A DNA stretch of 42,724 nucleotides from Rhodospirillales bacterium (GTDB lineage: Bacteria > Pseudomonadota > Alphaproteobacteria > Rhodospirillales > JASLLZ01), in NCBI GenBank assembly GCA_030746775.1, contig JASLLZ010000016.1, positions 1 to 42,724 on the forward strand. The letters are read 5' to 3'. Of this stretch, positions 7,164-16,030 are shown piece by piece (positions within the stretch are counted from its first letter, which is position 1; every line of letters begins with the position of its first letter). Below the pieces are notes generated by a model. It searched no databases and was not told the origin of the DNA. It saw only the letters and a list, made by a program, of their open reading frames with translations. A program made the position numbers and the translations under genes.

Positions 7164-9041
7164 CTACTTCCAGTTGCCACTGTGCTGGTACTCGGCGAAC
7201 AGGCCCAGCCAGATATCCAATATAGCAAGGGAAAACGACTTGAAGGTAACGTCCTCGGTCTTCGGGTCGAGTCGAAAATCCGGATTGAACAGGGATCCCG
7301 CGACATCCCTGTTTATCCGATTGCGCCCCAGCCGGCGGGTCGGCGCGTTGAACCCGCGTTTCGCCCTTGCCAGGATTTGCCTGGGCAGCCTACCTCGCAT
7401 TCGGTCCTTTAAGATGACCTTTTGGCGGCGGCCGTCGATCTTGGCGGCGGTGGGGAGGCGGGCGCAAAACTCCACCAGACGATGATCCAAAAACGGGCTG
7501 CGCACCTCGAGAGAGTTTGCCATGCTCATGCGGTCGACCTTGACCAAAATGTCGTCTTGCAGCCAGGTCTTGATATCGACGAAGAGGGTTCGGTCGAGGA
7601 ATGACGCCCCCTCGACACGTCCGAACCAGGCGTCGAAGGTGTCGAAGGGGCTGTACCCTTCGCAGGCCCGGATGAGATCGGGCCCCATCAGGCGCGCCTT
7701 CTCCCTTTCCGAAAAGATGACCCGCCACCAATAATGGGCCTTGGCGCGCGACAGGCCGTGGCTGGCGAGAAATTGGCGAGCCTTGAAGTCCCAGCTCACC
7801 TTGCCGTAGGACGGCCGCAGAAGTCGCCGGGCCAGCCACGCGGCGGCCCGCTGTGCCCCACCGGGAACGTGTCGGTAGAAACGATAAAGGGCATCCGCCC
7901 GATAGGTCGGATAGCCAGCCAGTATCTCGTCGGCGCCGTCGCCGGAAAGGGCCACGCGCACGTGGTTCGTGGTCGAGCGGTTGAGCAAATAGGTGGGCAC
8001 CATCGAGTTGTCAGCGAAGGGCTCGTCGGTGTGCCAGACGAGCCCGGGCAAGGCGTCCTCTTCGAAAACATCGTGGTCCAGCACGGAGAGCTCGACGCCC
8101 AGATGATCGGCCGCCATTTGGGCGTAGGGGGTTTCGTCATAGCTTTCCTCGCGAAAGCCGACGCAAAAGGTCCTAAGGTCCTGGACCGGCTGGCGGGCGA
8201 TGGCCGCCACAACGGACGATGAATCGACACCGCCGCTGAGGAAACCGCCGAGAGGCACGTCGGCGCGCAGGCGAATGCGCACCGCGTCGTCGAGAAGCGC
8301 GCCGAAGCGGTCCCGGGTGTTGTCGTCGAAGACCTCGCGTGGCGCCTTGACGTGATCCTCAAGGTGCCAGTACTCGCGCGTTGTAAAGGTATGGGAATTG
8401 ACGCGGTATTCGGCCGAGTGAGCTGCCGGAAGCTGGTGAATGTTCGAAAACGCCGTCTTCGGCGTGAGAACATAGCCGAGGGACAGGAAGTCGCTAAGGG
8501 CGCGGCAATCCGGTGCCGCGTCGCGGCGCACCGCGTCCAGGGTCAACAGGGCCTTGATTTCCGAGGCGAAAGCGAAGAAGCGGCGCCCTTGATAATAGAA
8601 AAGCGGCTTCTTGCCCAGCCGGTCGCGGGCCAGGAACAAGCGCCGTCGCCCCGGATCCCAGACGGCGAAGGCGAACATGCCGACAAGTTTCTCCAGGCAG
8701 TCCTCGCCGAAACGCTCGAATGCCTTGAGCAGAACCTCGGTGTCGGAATGGGTGCGGAAGCGGTCTCCCTTGGCCTCAAGCTCGGCGCGTAGTTCACGGT
8801 AGTTGTAGATCTCGCCGTTGTGGACGATGACGCAACCGCTGTCGCCGACCATCGGCTGATCGCCGGTTTCCAGGTCGATGATGGAAAGCCGGCGATGACC
8901 GAGATGGGCCCCATCGGCGTTCCAGAACCCGCTGGCGTCCGGACCGCGATGGACCAGGGTCTCGGCCATGCGGCGAACATCTCGATCGCCCGCTTCGGCG
9001 GTCATCCCGTCTCGGGCTAGAATTCCACAGATGCCGCACAA
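7164..9041 (-). CDS. asparagine synthase-type glutamine amidotransferase
   Basis: 625 residues with the AsnB two-domain layout. Cys2 in MCGICGILA is the glutaminase nucleophile, with HRGPDASG and HNGEIYN in the same domain. The ATP-pyrophosphatase domain follows, with the P-loop LSGGVDSSS near 265 and LSGDGADE. Start is TTG 9041, which places Cys second as the mechanism demands; AAGGA lies 9 bases upstream. In O-antigen and exopolysaccharide loci AsnB homologues such as WbpS and WbmE amidate uronic acids to uronamides. With the diacetamido-uronate genes at 182-2885, that role is more likely than asparagine synthesis, but this is inference. It sits between a radical SAM gene (36-base gap) and a GT2 gene (7-base gap), all leftward. 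Confidence 0.87.
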   Translation of the reverse strand: MCGICGILARDGMTAEAGDRDVRRMAETLVHRGPDASGFWNADGAHLGHRRLSIIDLETGDQPMVGDSGCVIVHNGEIYNYRELRAELEAKGDRFRTHSDTEVLLKAFERFGEDCLEKLVGMFAFAVWDPGRRRLFLARDRLGKKPLFYYQGRRFFAFASEIKALLTLDAVRRDAAPDCRALSDFLSLGYVLTPKTAFSNIHQLPAAHSAEYRVNSHTFTTREYWHLEDHVKAPREVFDDNTRDRFGALLDDAVRIRLRADVPLGGFLSGGVDSSSVVAAIARQPVQDLRTFCVGFREESYDETPYAQMAADHLGVELSVLDHDVFEEDALPGLVWHTDEPFADNSMVPTYLLNRSTTNHVRVALSGDGADEILAGYPTYRADALYRFYRHVPGGAQRAAAWLARRLLRPSYGKVSWDFKARQFLASHGLSRAKAHYWWRVIFSEREKARLMGPDLIRACEGYSPFDTFDAWFGRVEGASFLDRTLFVDIKTWLQDDILVKVDRMSMANSLEVRSPFLDHRLVEFCARLPTAAKIDGRRQKVILKDRMRGRLPRQILARAKRGFNAPTRRLGRNRINRDVAGSLFNPDFRLDPKTEDVTFKSFSLAILDIWLGLFAEYQHSGNWK

Positions 9042-9077
9042 ACTACGTCATCCTTGCGCGAGAGGCAAAAGTTGCCG

Positions 9078-10610
9078 TCAATCGGCGGACTGCCTGCGGG
9101 CGAGGACGCCGGTAAGGAATTGGTAGATGTGATACTCGACCAGGAAGCGCGACAGGCCATGTTTCAAGCGGAATCGCGCGATCGGCCGGTAAATATAGTT
9201 GGCCAGGCGCACCATCTTGTAGAACAAGGTCTTGCCCTTGGTGACGCGCGCGACCTTGTTATCGATGAAATATGAGCACAGCAGCATCAGGTTGCAGAAA
9301 CTACGCATCTTATCGTCGTACCACTGATCGGAGACATCGCCCTCGACCTCGATGTTGGCCCAGTCGTCAAGGCTTTCGGGCATCTTATAACCCCATTCCT
9401 TCTCGGCCAAATCGTAGAGTTCCGTCGCCGGCAAAGGGCGGAACTTGTTGGGCGGAAAGATGATGCAGTTGGGATGGTCCTTCGCCAGACGCCACATCAG
9501 GTCGCGCGTCGACTTAAGCTCGTCGAGGGTTTCCGTCGGAACCCCCATCATGAAGTTGTAGGCCGCCGTGATCTCGGGGTGGCGGGCTAGTTTTTGGTTG
9601 CATTCGATGATGTCATCGGCCGTGCAATCCTTGCGGATGAGCTTGAGGATGCGGTCGCTGCCGCTCTCCGCCCCGATGTGCATGATATCGGTTCCCGCCT
9701 CGGCGAGCTTGGTCAGGAAGGCGTCGTCCATCCGCTTGATTTCGTTGATGCGGGCACCCCGAAAGCCGAGCTTGACCTTGCCCTTGAGACCGCGTGCCGC
9801 CATCTCGTCGATAATGCCCTCGACGTGCGACAGTTTGGGAAACGAATCGTCGTCGATGAAATAGATGTAATTGGCGCCGTATCGGTCAACGAGATACTGG
9901 ACATGATCCACCACCTCGGCCGCGTCCAACATGACCCACCGCCGCCCCTTGATATTGGAATACTGGGCCGGCGACGAGCAGAACGAGCACAGATAAGGAC
10001 AGCCCACCGCACTGTACATGGAGAAGATGCGCCGCTCATCTTCAAGCTGGCCATAGGGGCCGTAGTCGTCGATCAGGTGATAAGGGATGTCGCGATAGTC
10101 CACGTACTCAAAGGTTGTGTCGTTGGGCTGGTTAAAACGGATGGCGCCGTCGTCGCGCCATCCCACGCCGGGAACCCCGGCCACCGTATCGCCGCGTTCC
10201 AGGGCGCCGACCAGCGCATCGAAGGCTTCCGCCGCGTAGCCGCTGAGGGTGTAGTCGCAGCTCTCCTCGTCAGTGAGGACCGAGGTTGGGTGAAAGGTCA
10301 CGTGCGGCCCACCCCAAACCACGGCGATATCGGGGTCAAGCGCCTTCACGTGGCGACCAATGGCAATAGCGTTATTGATCGGCGCGCCCGACATAACGCT
10401 GATGCCGACGGCCAGTACGTCGTCGCCCAGCTTTTCGGCCAAATCATCGCGCCAGGTATCGGGACAGAGGCGCTGGTCGAAGATGGCAACCTCGACACCA
10501 CGCTTGACGATGCCGATGGAGGCATAGAGTAGGCTCAGGGGCATATGCTTGACATAGGCGCCCGAGAACCCCTGCAGAGGGTAAACCATGATGATGCGCG
10601 AACGTGTCAT
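9078..10610 (-). CDS. B12-binding-domain radical SAM protein
   Basis: 510 residues. The N-terminal half is a Rossmann-like cobalamin-binding domain (VLAVGISVMSG, VVWGGPHVTFHP near 65-108) without the DxHxxG histidine, as in many class B enzymes. Cys204, Cys208 and Cys211 in GCPYLCSFC bind the 4Fe-4S cluster of the radical SAM domain. MHIGAESGSDRILKLIRKD and NFMMGVPTET are typical barrel motifs. The C-terminal 100 residues are basic and hydrophobic. Such enzymes methylate or rearrange unactivated carbons; in a polysaccharide locus the substrate could be a sugar or a lipid, but nothing here identifies it. ATG 10610 has AAAGGG upstream and a good promoter at 10653-10681. It heads the leftward run toward the amidotransferase. 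Confidence 0.83.
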   Translation of the reverse strand: MTRSRIIMVYPLQGFSGAYVKHMPLSLLYASIGIVKRGVEVAIFDQRLCPDTWRDDLAEKLGDDVLAVGISVMSGAPINNAIAIGRHVKALDPDIAVVWGGPHVTFHPTSVLTDEESCDYTLSGYAAEAFDALVGALERGDTVAGVPGVGWRDDGAIRFNQPNDTTFEYVDYRDIPYHLIDDYGPYGQLEDERRIFSMYSAVGCPYLCSFCSSPAQYSNIKGRRWVMLDAAEVVDHVQYLVDRYGANYIYFIDDDSFPKLSHVEGIIDEMAARGLKGKVKLGFRGARINEIKRMDDAFLTKLAEAGTDIMHIGAESGSDRILKLIRKDCTADDIIECNQKLARHPEITAAYNFMMGVPTETLDELKSTRDLMWRLAKDHPNCIIFPPNKFRPLPATELYDLAEKEWGYKMPESLDDWANIEVEGDVSDQWYDDKMRSFCNLMLLCSYFIDNKVARVTKGKTLFYKMVRLANYIYRPIARFRLKHGLSRFLVEYHIYQFLTGVLARRQSAD

Positions 10611-10652
10611 CTCACCCTTTCACAGGAATATCCGCCCTGCCTACGATGGTTA

Positions 10653-10681
10653 AACATAGAGACAGAGTATCGGATTTTCAA
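10653..10681 (-). promoter_or_regulatory. sigma70-like promoter for the radical SAM / amidotransferase / GT2 run
   Basis: On the minus strand, TTGAAA (10681-10676), an exact 17-base spacer and TATGTT (10658-10653) precede the ATG at 10610. Transcription would start near 10646, leaving a leader of about 36 bases. It lies in the 274-base divergent gap 10611-10884, which otherwise shows no gene or RNA that I can recognise. Confidence 0.45.
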
Positions 10682-10884
10682 TGGCTTGGCCCCATATTCG
10701 GATTCGACCAAGGTATCACCCAGCCGCGGCATTCGCGTGAATAATCCGGTTTCACGACGAAGACCTAGACTCGCTCCGCCGCGTACGATTCTGTAAGATC
10801 AGCCCGGGGAGCCAGTGGACGTGGCACCCCTCGCCGGGGATCGCGGATCCGGTTCTATCTAACGGTCACGGACGGTTCAGCGCA

Positions 10885-11634
10885 ATGACCGAAAATCCCA
10901 AGGATTGTCCCTACGACGAGGCCTTTTTCAACTACACTATGCGGATTACCATGTCCTCGGCACGGGACATCGTGGCACTCATGCGGCGCGTGCTGCCCCT
11001 TGAAAGCGTCCTGGACGTCGGCTGCGCCCAAGGAGTTTGGTTGAAGGCATGGCGCGACTCGGGCGTCATGGATTGCGACGGCATCGATGGCGACCACGTT
11101 CCGCGTGATGGGATGTTGATCGACGAGACGGCCTTTACGCCGGCCGACCTGTCCCAGGGCGTCTCGCTGGGCCGCACCTTCGACCTGGTTCAGAGCCTAG
11201 AGGTGGCGGAGCACCTTCCGCCGGATGCCGCCGAGACCTTCGTTGCCACCCTGGTCGCCCATGGACGCTTGGTTCTCTTTTCCGCCGCGCCGCCGGGCCA
11301 GGGCGGCCTTAATCACGTCAACTAAAGGCCCTACGACTATTGGCGGAAGCTGTTCGCGAAGCATAATTTTGTTCTCTTCGACAGCATCCGGCCGTTACTG
11401 CGGGGCAACCAGCGGGTGGCGCCGTGGTACCGCTACAACATATTTCTCTATGCCCACCGCGCGAGCTTGGACGATTTACCCGACACGATGCGAGCCGGGC
11501 TGATTTCCCCTGGCCACCCCATCCCGGACGTTTCCCCGCCCCTGTTCAGGTTACGCAAAAGGGTCCTGCGTTCGCTACCCTACGGCTTCGGCCAGCGCCT
11601 CGCTCGCCTAAAACACGCGGCAACGGCCGGTTGA
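10885..11634 (+). pseudogene. class I SAM-dependent methyltransferase interrupted by one in-frame TAA
   Basis: The reading frame gives 249 codons, broken only by TAA at 11323-11325. Before it are the SAM-binding motif VLDVGCAQG, LVQSLEVAEHLP and the GQGGLNHVN segment. After it, in the same frame, RPYDYWRKLFAKHNFVLFD, then VAPWYRYNIFLYAH, complete a family fold in which GQGG..HVN[E/Q].P..YW is normally continuous. A single substitution from CAA or GAA to TAA explains the break. The first piece alone lacks the last beta strands and would probably be inactive. The gene diverges from the radical SAM gene. It could be a true nonsense pseudogene, a consensus error, or (least likely) readthrough. 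Confidence 0.78.
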
Positions 11635-11679
11635 TCTGCGTTCACGAGACGTCAACACAGGGGCCGTCTCAACAGAATA

Positions 11680-13476
11680 TCAGGAGTTGGGGACCCGCAT
11701 TGCTTCTCCGATCACAATGATCGACGCTTCATATCCCTCCTTCGAATAGACCACGTGGCGGTTTTCGACCGCTGGGTCCACCATCGCGTCGATCTGGTGA
11801 GACCAATCCACGAGCAGGGCCGTGTCGAAACCGCTCCACTCCCCCTTGGGCAGGCTGCGGGCGCTGTAGAGATAGCGTACCCGTCCGCCGAACAGCCACT
11901 CCGACGGGAGTTTCTCCAGGCTCTCTCTCGTTCTGGCCCGATTGAACGCATAGCCGACCATGCAGACGCTTGAGACTTCATTGCGCGGGCACAGGACCAC
12001 CCCCTTTGGGTTGCTTGCCAAGAATTGCGCCGTCACCGCGTCGAGATCAGCGATGATACTGCGTCGCCGTTCCACGTCCGGCCCTATGGTGCCCACATAC
12101 TCGAGGAAGGACAGGACAGCGATGCTTAAGAGGCCAAGGTAGGCAAGGTTCCTGACGACGACCCGTTGGCTGTCGGCGATCCATAATATGGTCACCACTA
12201 CCATGGTGATGACGGCGATGGCGAAACGAGAGCTCAGTCCAAACTGCTCTGGTGAGGCGTAGTCCGCCGCCGGTCCCGCCGCCAAGAGGACGCCCCCCAA
12301 GGTTCCAAAGCCAGCAAATATCCACAGAAATCGGTCGTCTGTCGTGGGCCGCATCCGGCGGACCAGCCGATAAGCCAGAGAAAACAGCGTGACGCCGATG
12401 CAAAAAAGGATAGCACCGTGCCACCAGTGATGACCAAGAAACGCCACCAAGAGATCTGGCTCGAAGCCTCGGGAAGCCTGGGTCGTGACTCGGTAGAGGA
12501 CGGTCGGAAAGTACACGGCGAACAAGTTCGTTCCCAACAGGATCCCGGCCAGGATCGACAAGCCTACTTGGGTCGAGAGGATGCGGAACGTGTCGTGCCG
12601 CCTGATTGTAAGAAAGGTGACGCCCGTCACCAACAAGGCCACCGCAAGGGCCAGCAGAGCGATTTTGATTGCCTGCCATTCGAACGACAACAGAAACCGC
12701 GGGGAAAAACCCCGGATGATGTTGAGCATGCCGATCGTCGTGGCGAACATGGTTGCAAACCACAGACCCAGAAAAACCTTTAGTCTTCGAGAGCGCGCTC
12801 GCGGATCGCTCGGTTGGGCGAAGCGATCACCAAGGGCTTCCGAGGAATCCCGGAACAGACAAACAACCAGAGCGGCCACTACGGGAACGGCGATCACCAC
12901 CGAAAGAAGAAGGATGGAAATGGCCAGGCCAAGACCGAAGAAGGCCGTGAATACAGTAAAGCCGTCATTGCCAGATTGCGTAAAGACCGCGCGTAGAGCA
13001 ATGGCCATCGGCGGAAAGAAAACGGCCAGGAGGAAATAGATGGAGAAATGCGTCGAGTAAATGATCATCGTCGGCATCGATGCCGTGACCACCGCGACGA
13101 CGAAGATCGAGCCGGGTCCGATCCCCTGGCGCCCCGAAAGGACAGCGGTCCACCACGCCGCGACGAGGACGACGAGCACATGGGTGAGAACGCCAAGGCG
13201 ATAGAAAGTTTCGACGGTGGCGGCGTCCGGGGCCGTGCCGGACAGGGCAACGAGTGCCGCCGATAACTCTTGGATCAAGTAAGCGGGATGGTGCGAGTAG
13301 AGGATCGCCTCCCCGGTCAGGATATTCAATCCCTGGCCGATCATCGCCAGCACCGAATCGTTGTTGGCCAGGATGACCGCGCGCTCCATGATGAAGGAGT
13401 CGTAGGCCATGACGACAAGAAACGGCAGCGCATACGCCGACATATAGATCGCTGTATTGTGTGATTTCTTAATCAT
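11680..13476 (-). CDS. large polytopic membrane protein, possibly GT-C-like
   Basis: 598 residues with about 10-12 hydrophobic segments across the first 440 residues, then a soluble C-terminal domain of about 150 residues likely on the periplasmic side. No domain is recognised outright. The first loop contains an acidic pair (NNDSVLAMIGQ near 38-48), as in some GT-C transferases that take polyprenyl-phosphate sugars, and the size and layout also fit. Three GT2s with DPM1-like tails in this window could supply such donors. It converges on the broken methyltransferase (45-base gap) and diverges from the MBOAT gene. A Wzy-like polymerase is the other option. Confidence 0.7.
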   Translation of the reverse strand: MIKKSHNTAIYMSAYALPFLVVMAYDSFIMERAVILANNDSVLAMIGQGLNILTGEAILYSHHPAYLIQELSAALVALSGTAPDAATVETFYRLGVLTHVLVVLVAAWWTAVLSGRQGIGPGSIFVVAVVTASMPTMIIYSTHFSIYFLLAVFFPPMAIALRAVFTQSGNDGFTVFTAFFGLGLAISILLLSVVIAVPVVAALVVCLFRDSSEALGDRFAQPSDPRARSRRLKVFLGLWFATMFATTIGMLNIIRGFSPRFLLSFEWQAIKIALLALAVALLVTGVTFLTIRRHDTFRILSTQVGLSILAGILLGTNLFAVYFPTVLYRVTTQASRGFEPDLLVAFLGHHWWHGAILFCIGVTLFSLAYRLVRRMRPTTDDRFLWIFAGFGTLGGVLLAAGPAADYASPEQFGLSSRFAIAVITMVVVTILWIADSQRVVVRNLAYLGLLSIAVLSFLEYVGTIGPDVERRRSIIADLDAVTAQFLASNPKGVVLCPRNEVSSVCMVGYAFNRARTRESLEKLPSEWLFGGRVRYLYSARSLPKGEWSGFDTALLVDWSHQIDAMVDPAVENRHVVYSKEGYEASIIVIGEAMRVPNS

Positions 13477-13585
13477 TCGGTCCTGCTACCGACCGCCGCC
13501 GAGGGGTGTTATGATCGGCGACGTTCCAGTCCGACGGCAAGACGAACCCTCGTGCATTTGAATCAAGATATCGATTGCAATCATC

Positions 13586-15031
13586 ATGCTTTTTAACTCT
13601 CTGGAATTCGGAATATTTTTCAGCACGGTATTTGTTTTATATTTTTCTATTCCGAAAAAATATCGATGGGTTCTTGTGCTGTTTTCCAGCTATTTTTTCT
13701 ATATGTCATGGAAGGCGGAGTACGCCGTCCTTATCGCGGGCTCGACGCTGGTTGCCTACGTGACGGCGCTGGGCATGGCGGGGGAGAAGAGGCGCGCCGT
13801 CCGACGGGCCCTTCTCTCGGTTAGCATCCTCTTCAATCTCGGCGTCCTGTTCTTCTTCAAGTACGCCAACTTTTTTTCGGAATCCGTTCAATCTCTCTTG
13901 CAGTCCGTCAACGTCTTCACCGCCCTTCCCGAGCTTGAAGTGCTGCTACCGGTGGGAATCTCGTTTTACACCTTCCAGACGCTGGCCTATTCGATCGACG
14001 TCTATCGCGGCGAGCGCGAGCCCGAGCGGCATCTCGGCCATTTGGCGCTCTACGTCTCGTTCTTTCCCCAACTGGTTGCCGGCCCGATCGAGCGCGCCGG
14101 TCATTTGCTGCCCCAACTGAAGGCCCTCGGCGGGTTCGATTATGATCGCGTGGTGTCCGGGCTCAGGCTCATGCTGTGGGGCCTGTTCAAGAAGATGTTC
14201 ATTGCCGACCGGTTGGGGGTCTACGTCGATCAGGTGTTCGCCGAGCCGGGCCGCCACACAGGCCTGACGGTCGCCGTCGCGCTTTACTTCTTCGCCTTCC
14301 AGATCTACTGCGATTTTTCGGGCTACACGGACATCGCGCGCGGGGCGGGACGGGTGTTCGGCATCGATTTGTTCGAGAACTTCCGCAACCCCTATTTCGC
14401 AAAGGGGATTAGGGATTTCTGGCGGCGCTGGCACATCACGCTGTCGCTCTGGTTCCGCGACTACGTTTACATTCCGCTCGGCGGCAGCCGCCATGGATCC
14501 GGGCACCATGCCTTTAATCTTCTGGTCGTATTCGTGGTCTGCGGCCTGTGGCACGGCGCCAGTTGGACTTTCGTCGTATGGGGCATCTACCATGGAACCT
14601 TCATCATCTTCGAAACCTGGGCCGGTGGTTTCCTCGAAGCCGTCGCGCGTGGTCTCGGGCTGGCCCGCCTGCCCCGCGTCCGCTCCGCGATTGCCATAAT
14701 TCTAACATTCCACGTGACCTGCTTGGGGTGGCTATTGTTCCGCGCCGCCAGCTTCGACGACGTAGGTGTCCTTTTGAGCAACCTGACGGTCCTTGGCGAC
14801 GGCCGCCTGGTGATCGACGGCGGACTCTTAGCCTATCAGATGGTCATTGCGGTGGCCAGTATCGGGCTTGTGGTCGTCATCGACGCCTTGAAGGAATCCG
14901 GCGTAGGGCTGGAACGGCTGACGGTGACGCCGATTTGGGTCCGCTGGCCGGCTTACTTCGCCGCCGTCTTCGCCATTCTCATGATGCCGGGCGGTGAAGG
15001 CGTCAAGGCTTTCATCTATTTCCAATTCTAG
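13586..15031 (+). CDS. MBOAT family O-acyltransferase, AlgI/DltB-like
   Basis: 481 residues and about 10-11 TM helices. The N-terminus (MLFNSLEFGIFFSTVFVLYF) and the run IYCDFSGYTDIARG, FWRRWHITLS, YIPLGG, then CGLWHGASW are the AlgI signature. His323 is the membrane-embedded catalytic histidine and His283 the second conserved one. The protein moves an acyl group, usually acetyl, across the inner membrane onto a periplasmic SGNH-type partner for polysaccharide O-acylation. The partner is probably the next gene, whose ATG lies one base after this stop. The start region is markedly AT-rich with no clear ribosome site. It diverges from the polytopic protein gene across a 109-base gap. Confidence 0.92.
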   Translation: MLFNSLEFGIFFSTVFVLYFSIPKKYRWVLVLFSSYFFYMSWKAEYAVLIAGSTLVAYVTALGMAGEKRRAVRRALLSVSILFNLGVLFFFKYANFFSESVQSLLQSVNVFTALPELEVLLPVGISFYTFQTLAYSIDVYRGEREPERHLGHLALYVSFFPQLVAGPIERAGHLLPQLKALGGFDYDRVVSGLRLMLWGLFKKMFIADRLGVYVDQVFAEPGRHTGLTVAVALYFFAFQIYCDFSGYTDIARGAGRVFGIDLFENFRNPYFAKGIRDFWRRWHITLSLWFRDYVYIPLGGSRHGSGHHAFNLLVVFVVCGLWHGASWTFVVWGIYHGTFIIFETWAGGFLEAVARGLGLARLPRVRSAIAIILTFHVTCLGWLLFRAASFDDVGVLLSNLTVLGDGRLVIDGGLLAYQMVIAVASIGLVVVIDALKESGVGLERLTVTPIWVRWPAYFAAVFAILMMPGGEGVKAFIYFQF

Positions 15032-15032
15032 A

Positions 15033-16022
15033 ATGAAAAAATTTCTTCTCAAGATGGCTATGTTTCTCGTCGTGTTCGTGGTCCTCGACAACGCGATCTA
15101 CTACGCGAGCCGGTATCTACAGGCTGGCGGCAGCTTTCGGACGGGTAGCCTCAATCTGGTTTATTCAGGCGACGCGGATGTCGATATCGCGTTCTTCGGC
15201 AGCTCGCGCATGATGCTGCACGTCAATCCCCGGGTGATCGAGCAGGCAACCCGGTGTTCCGCTTACAACTTCGGCGTCGACGGCACCAACTTCGAGCAGC
15301 ATCGGTTTACCATCTACGAGTATCTTCTTCACAATCGTCCGCCCAAGGCGGTGGTCATGGAGGCCGATCTCCAATCCCTCGACGAAAGACCCCTCGATTT
15401 CATCAAGGAGATGTTCCGCCCCTATATCTATGAATCGCGCCATACTTTCCGCCTGCTGGCCGAACCGGACGGCCTTTTACAAGACTACCTACCACAAAGG
15501 ATTTTGCGGACAGTGTTTCGCTCGTTTCCTTATCGCAATGCCATTCCCGATTTGCTTCGCGGGTATCTCAGACCGGATCCCCTTGAAACGGACGGCTACG
15601 TAATTATCAAGGGAGCCCACCTGAAGAAAGGTTCGCGCTCGTTCGATCCGGCGGACAGAAAGCATCGCCGGTTCCTGATCTCACCCGCCCGCGAACGCGC
15701 GTTCGACGAACTCGCCAGCGACCTGGCACATCGTGGGATCACGTTGGCCCTGTTGATGACGCCTCGCTACAAGATATTCGATGCCATCGATGAGGGCGAC
15801 TATACAAAGGTGGTTGACGTATTTACCCGGATTGCCGGAGACCATGACAACGTCTATTTCTTGAACATGGGTGCTGATGCGCTCTTCACTCGGAAACGCG
15901 ATATCTATTGGAACGCCGATCATCTGAACAAGGTGGGGGCGGATCGCCTCAGTCGCGAGGTAGGCTCTGCCCTGGCCGAAATCTTTTCGCCGCCGGGTTC
16001 GGCACCTACTTGCGGGGAATAA
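15033..16022 (+). CDS. SGNH-like O-acyltransferase partner of the MBOAT protein
   Basis: 329 residues: a signal-anchor helix at about 5-25, then a periplasmic SGNH-like domain. Block I is IAFFGSSRM (Ser58), replacing the more common GDS. Block V is NADHLNKVGADRL, with Asp296 and His297. This layout is typical of the secreted partners encoded beside AlgI-like proteins, which receive the acyl group and place it on the glycan. ATG 15033 follows the MBOAT stop by a single base; an in-frame GTG at 14994 exists but has no ribosome site and would sit before the membrane anchor. It meets the GT2 gene at 16031 tail to tail with 8 bases between. Confidence 0.82.
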   Translation: MKKFLLKMAMFLVVFVVLDNAIYYASRYLQAGGSFRTGSLNLVYSGDADVDIAFFGSSRMMLHVNPRVIEQATRCSAYNFGVDGTNFEQHRFTIYEYLLHNRPPKAVVMEADLQSLDERPLDFIKEMFRPYIYESRHTFRLLAEPDGLLQDYLPQRILRTVFRSFPYRNAIPDLLRGYLRPDPLETDGYVIIKGAHLKKGSRSFDPADRKHRRFLISPARERAFDELASDLAHRGITLALLMTPRYKIFDAIDEGDYTKVVDVFTRIAGDHDNVYFLNMGADALFTRKRDIYWNADHLNKVGADRLSREVGSALAEIFSPPGSAPTCGE

Positions 16023-16030
16023 TCTGCGTG

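Noticed and set aside
9594-10532. 312-codon plus-strand frame
   Set aside because: Antisense to the radical SAM gene with no motif.
11646-11670. GAGACG...CGTCTC hairpin between convergent genes
   Set aside because: Only 6 bp with a 13-base loop and no U-run; too weak to call a terminator.
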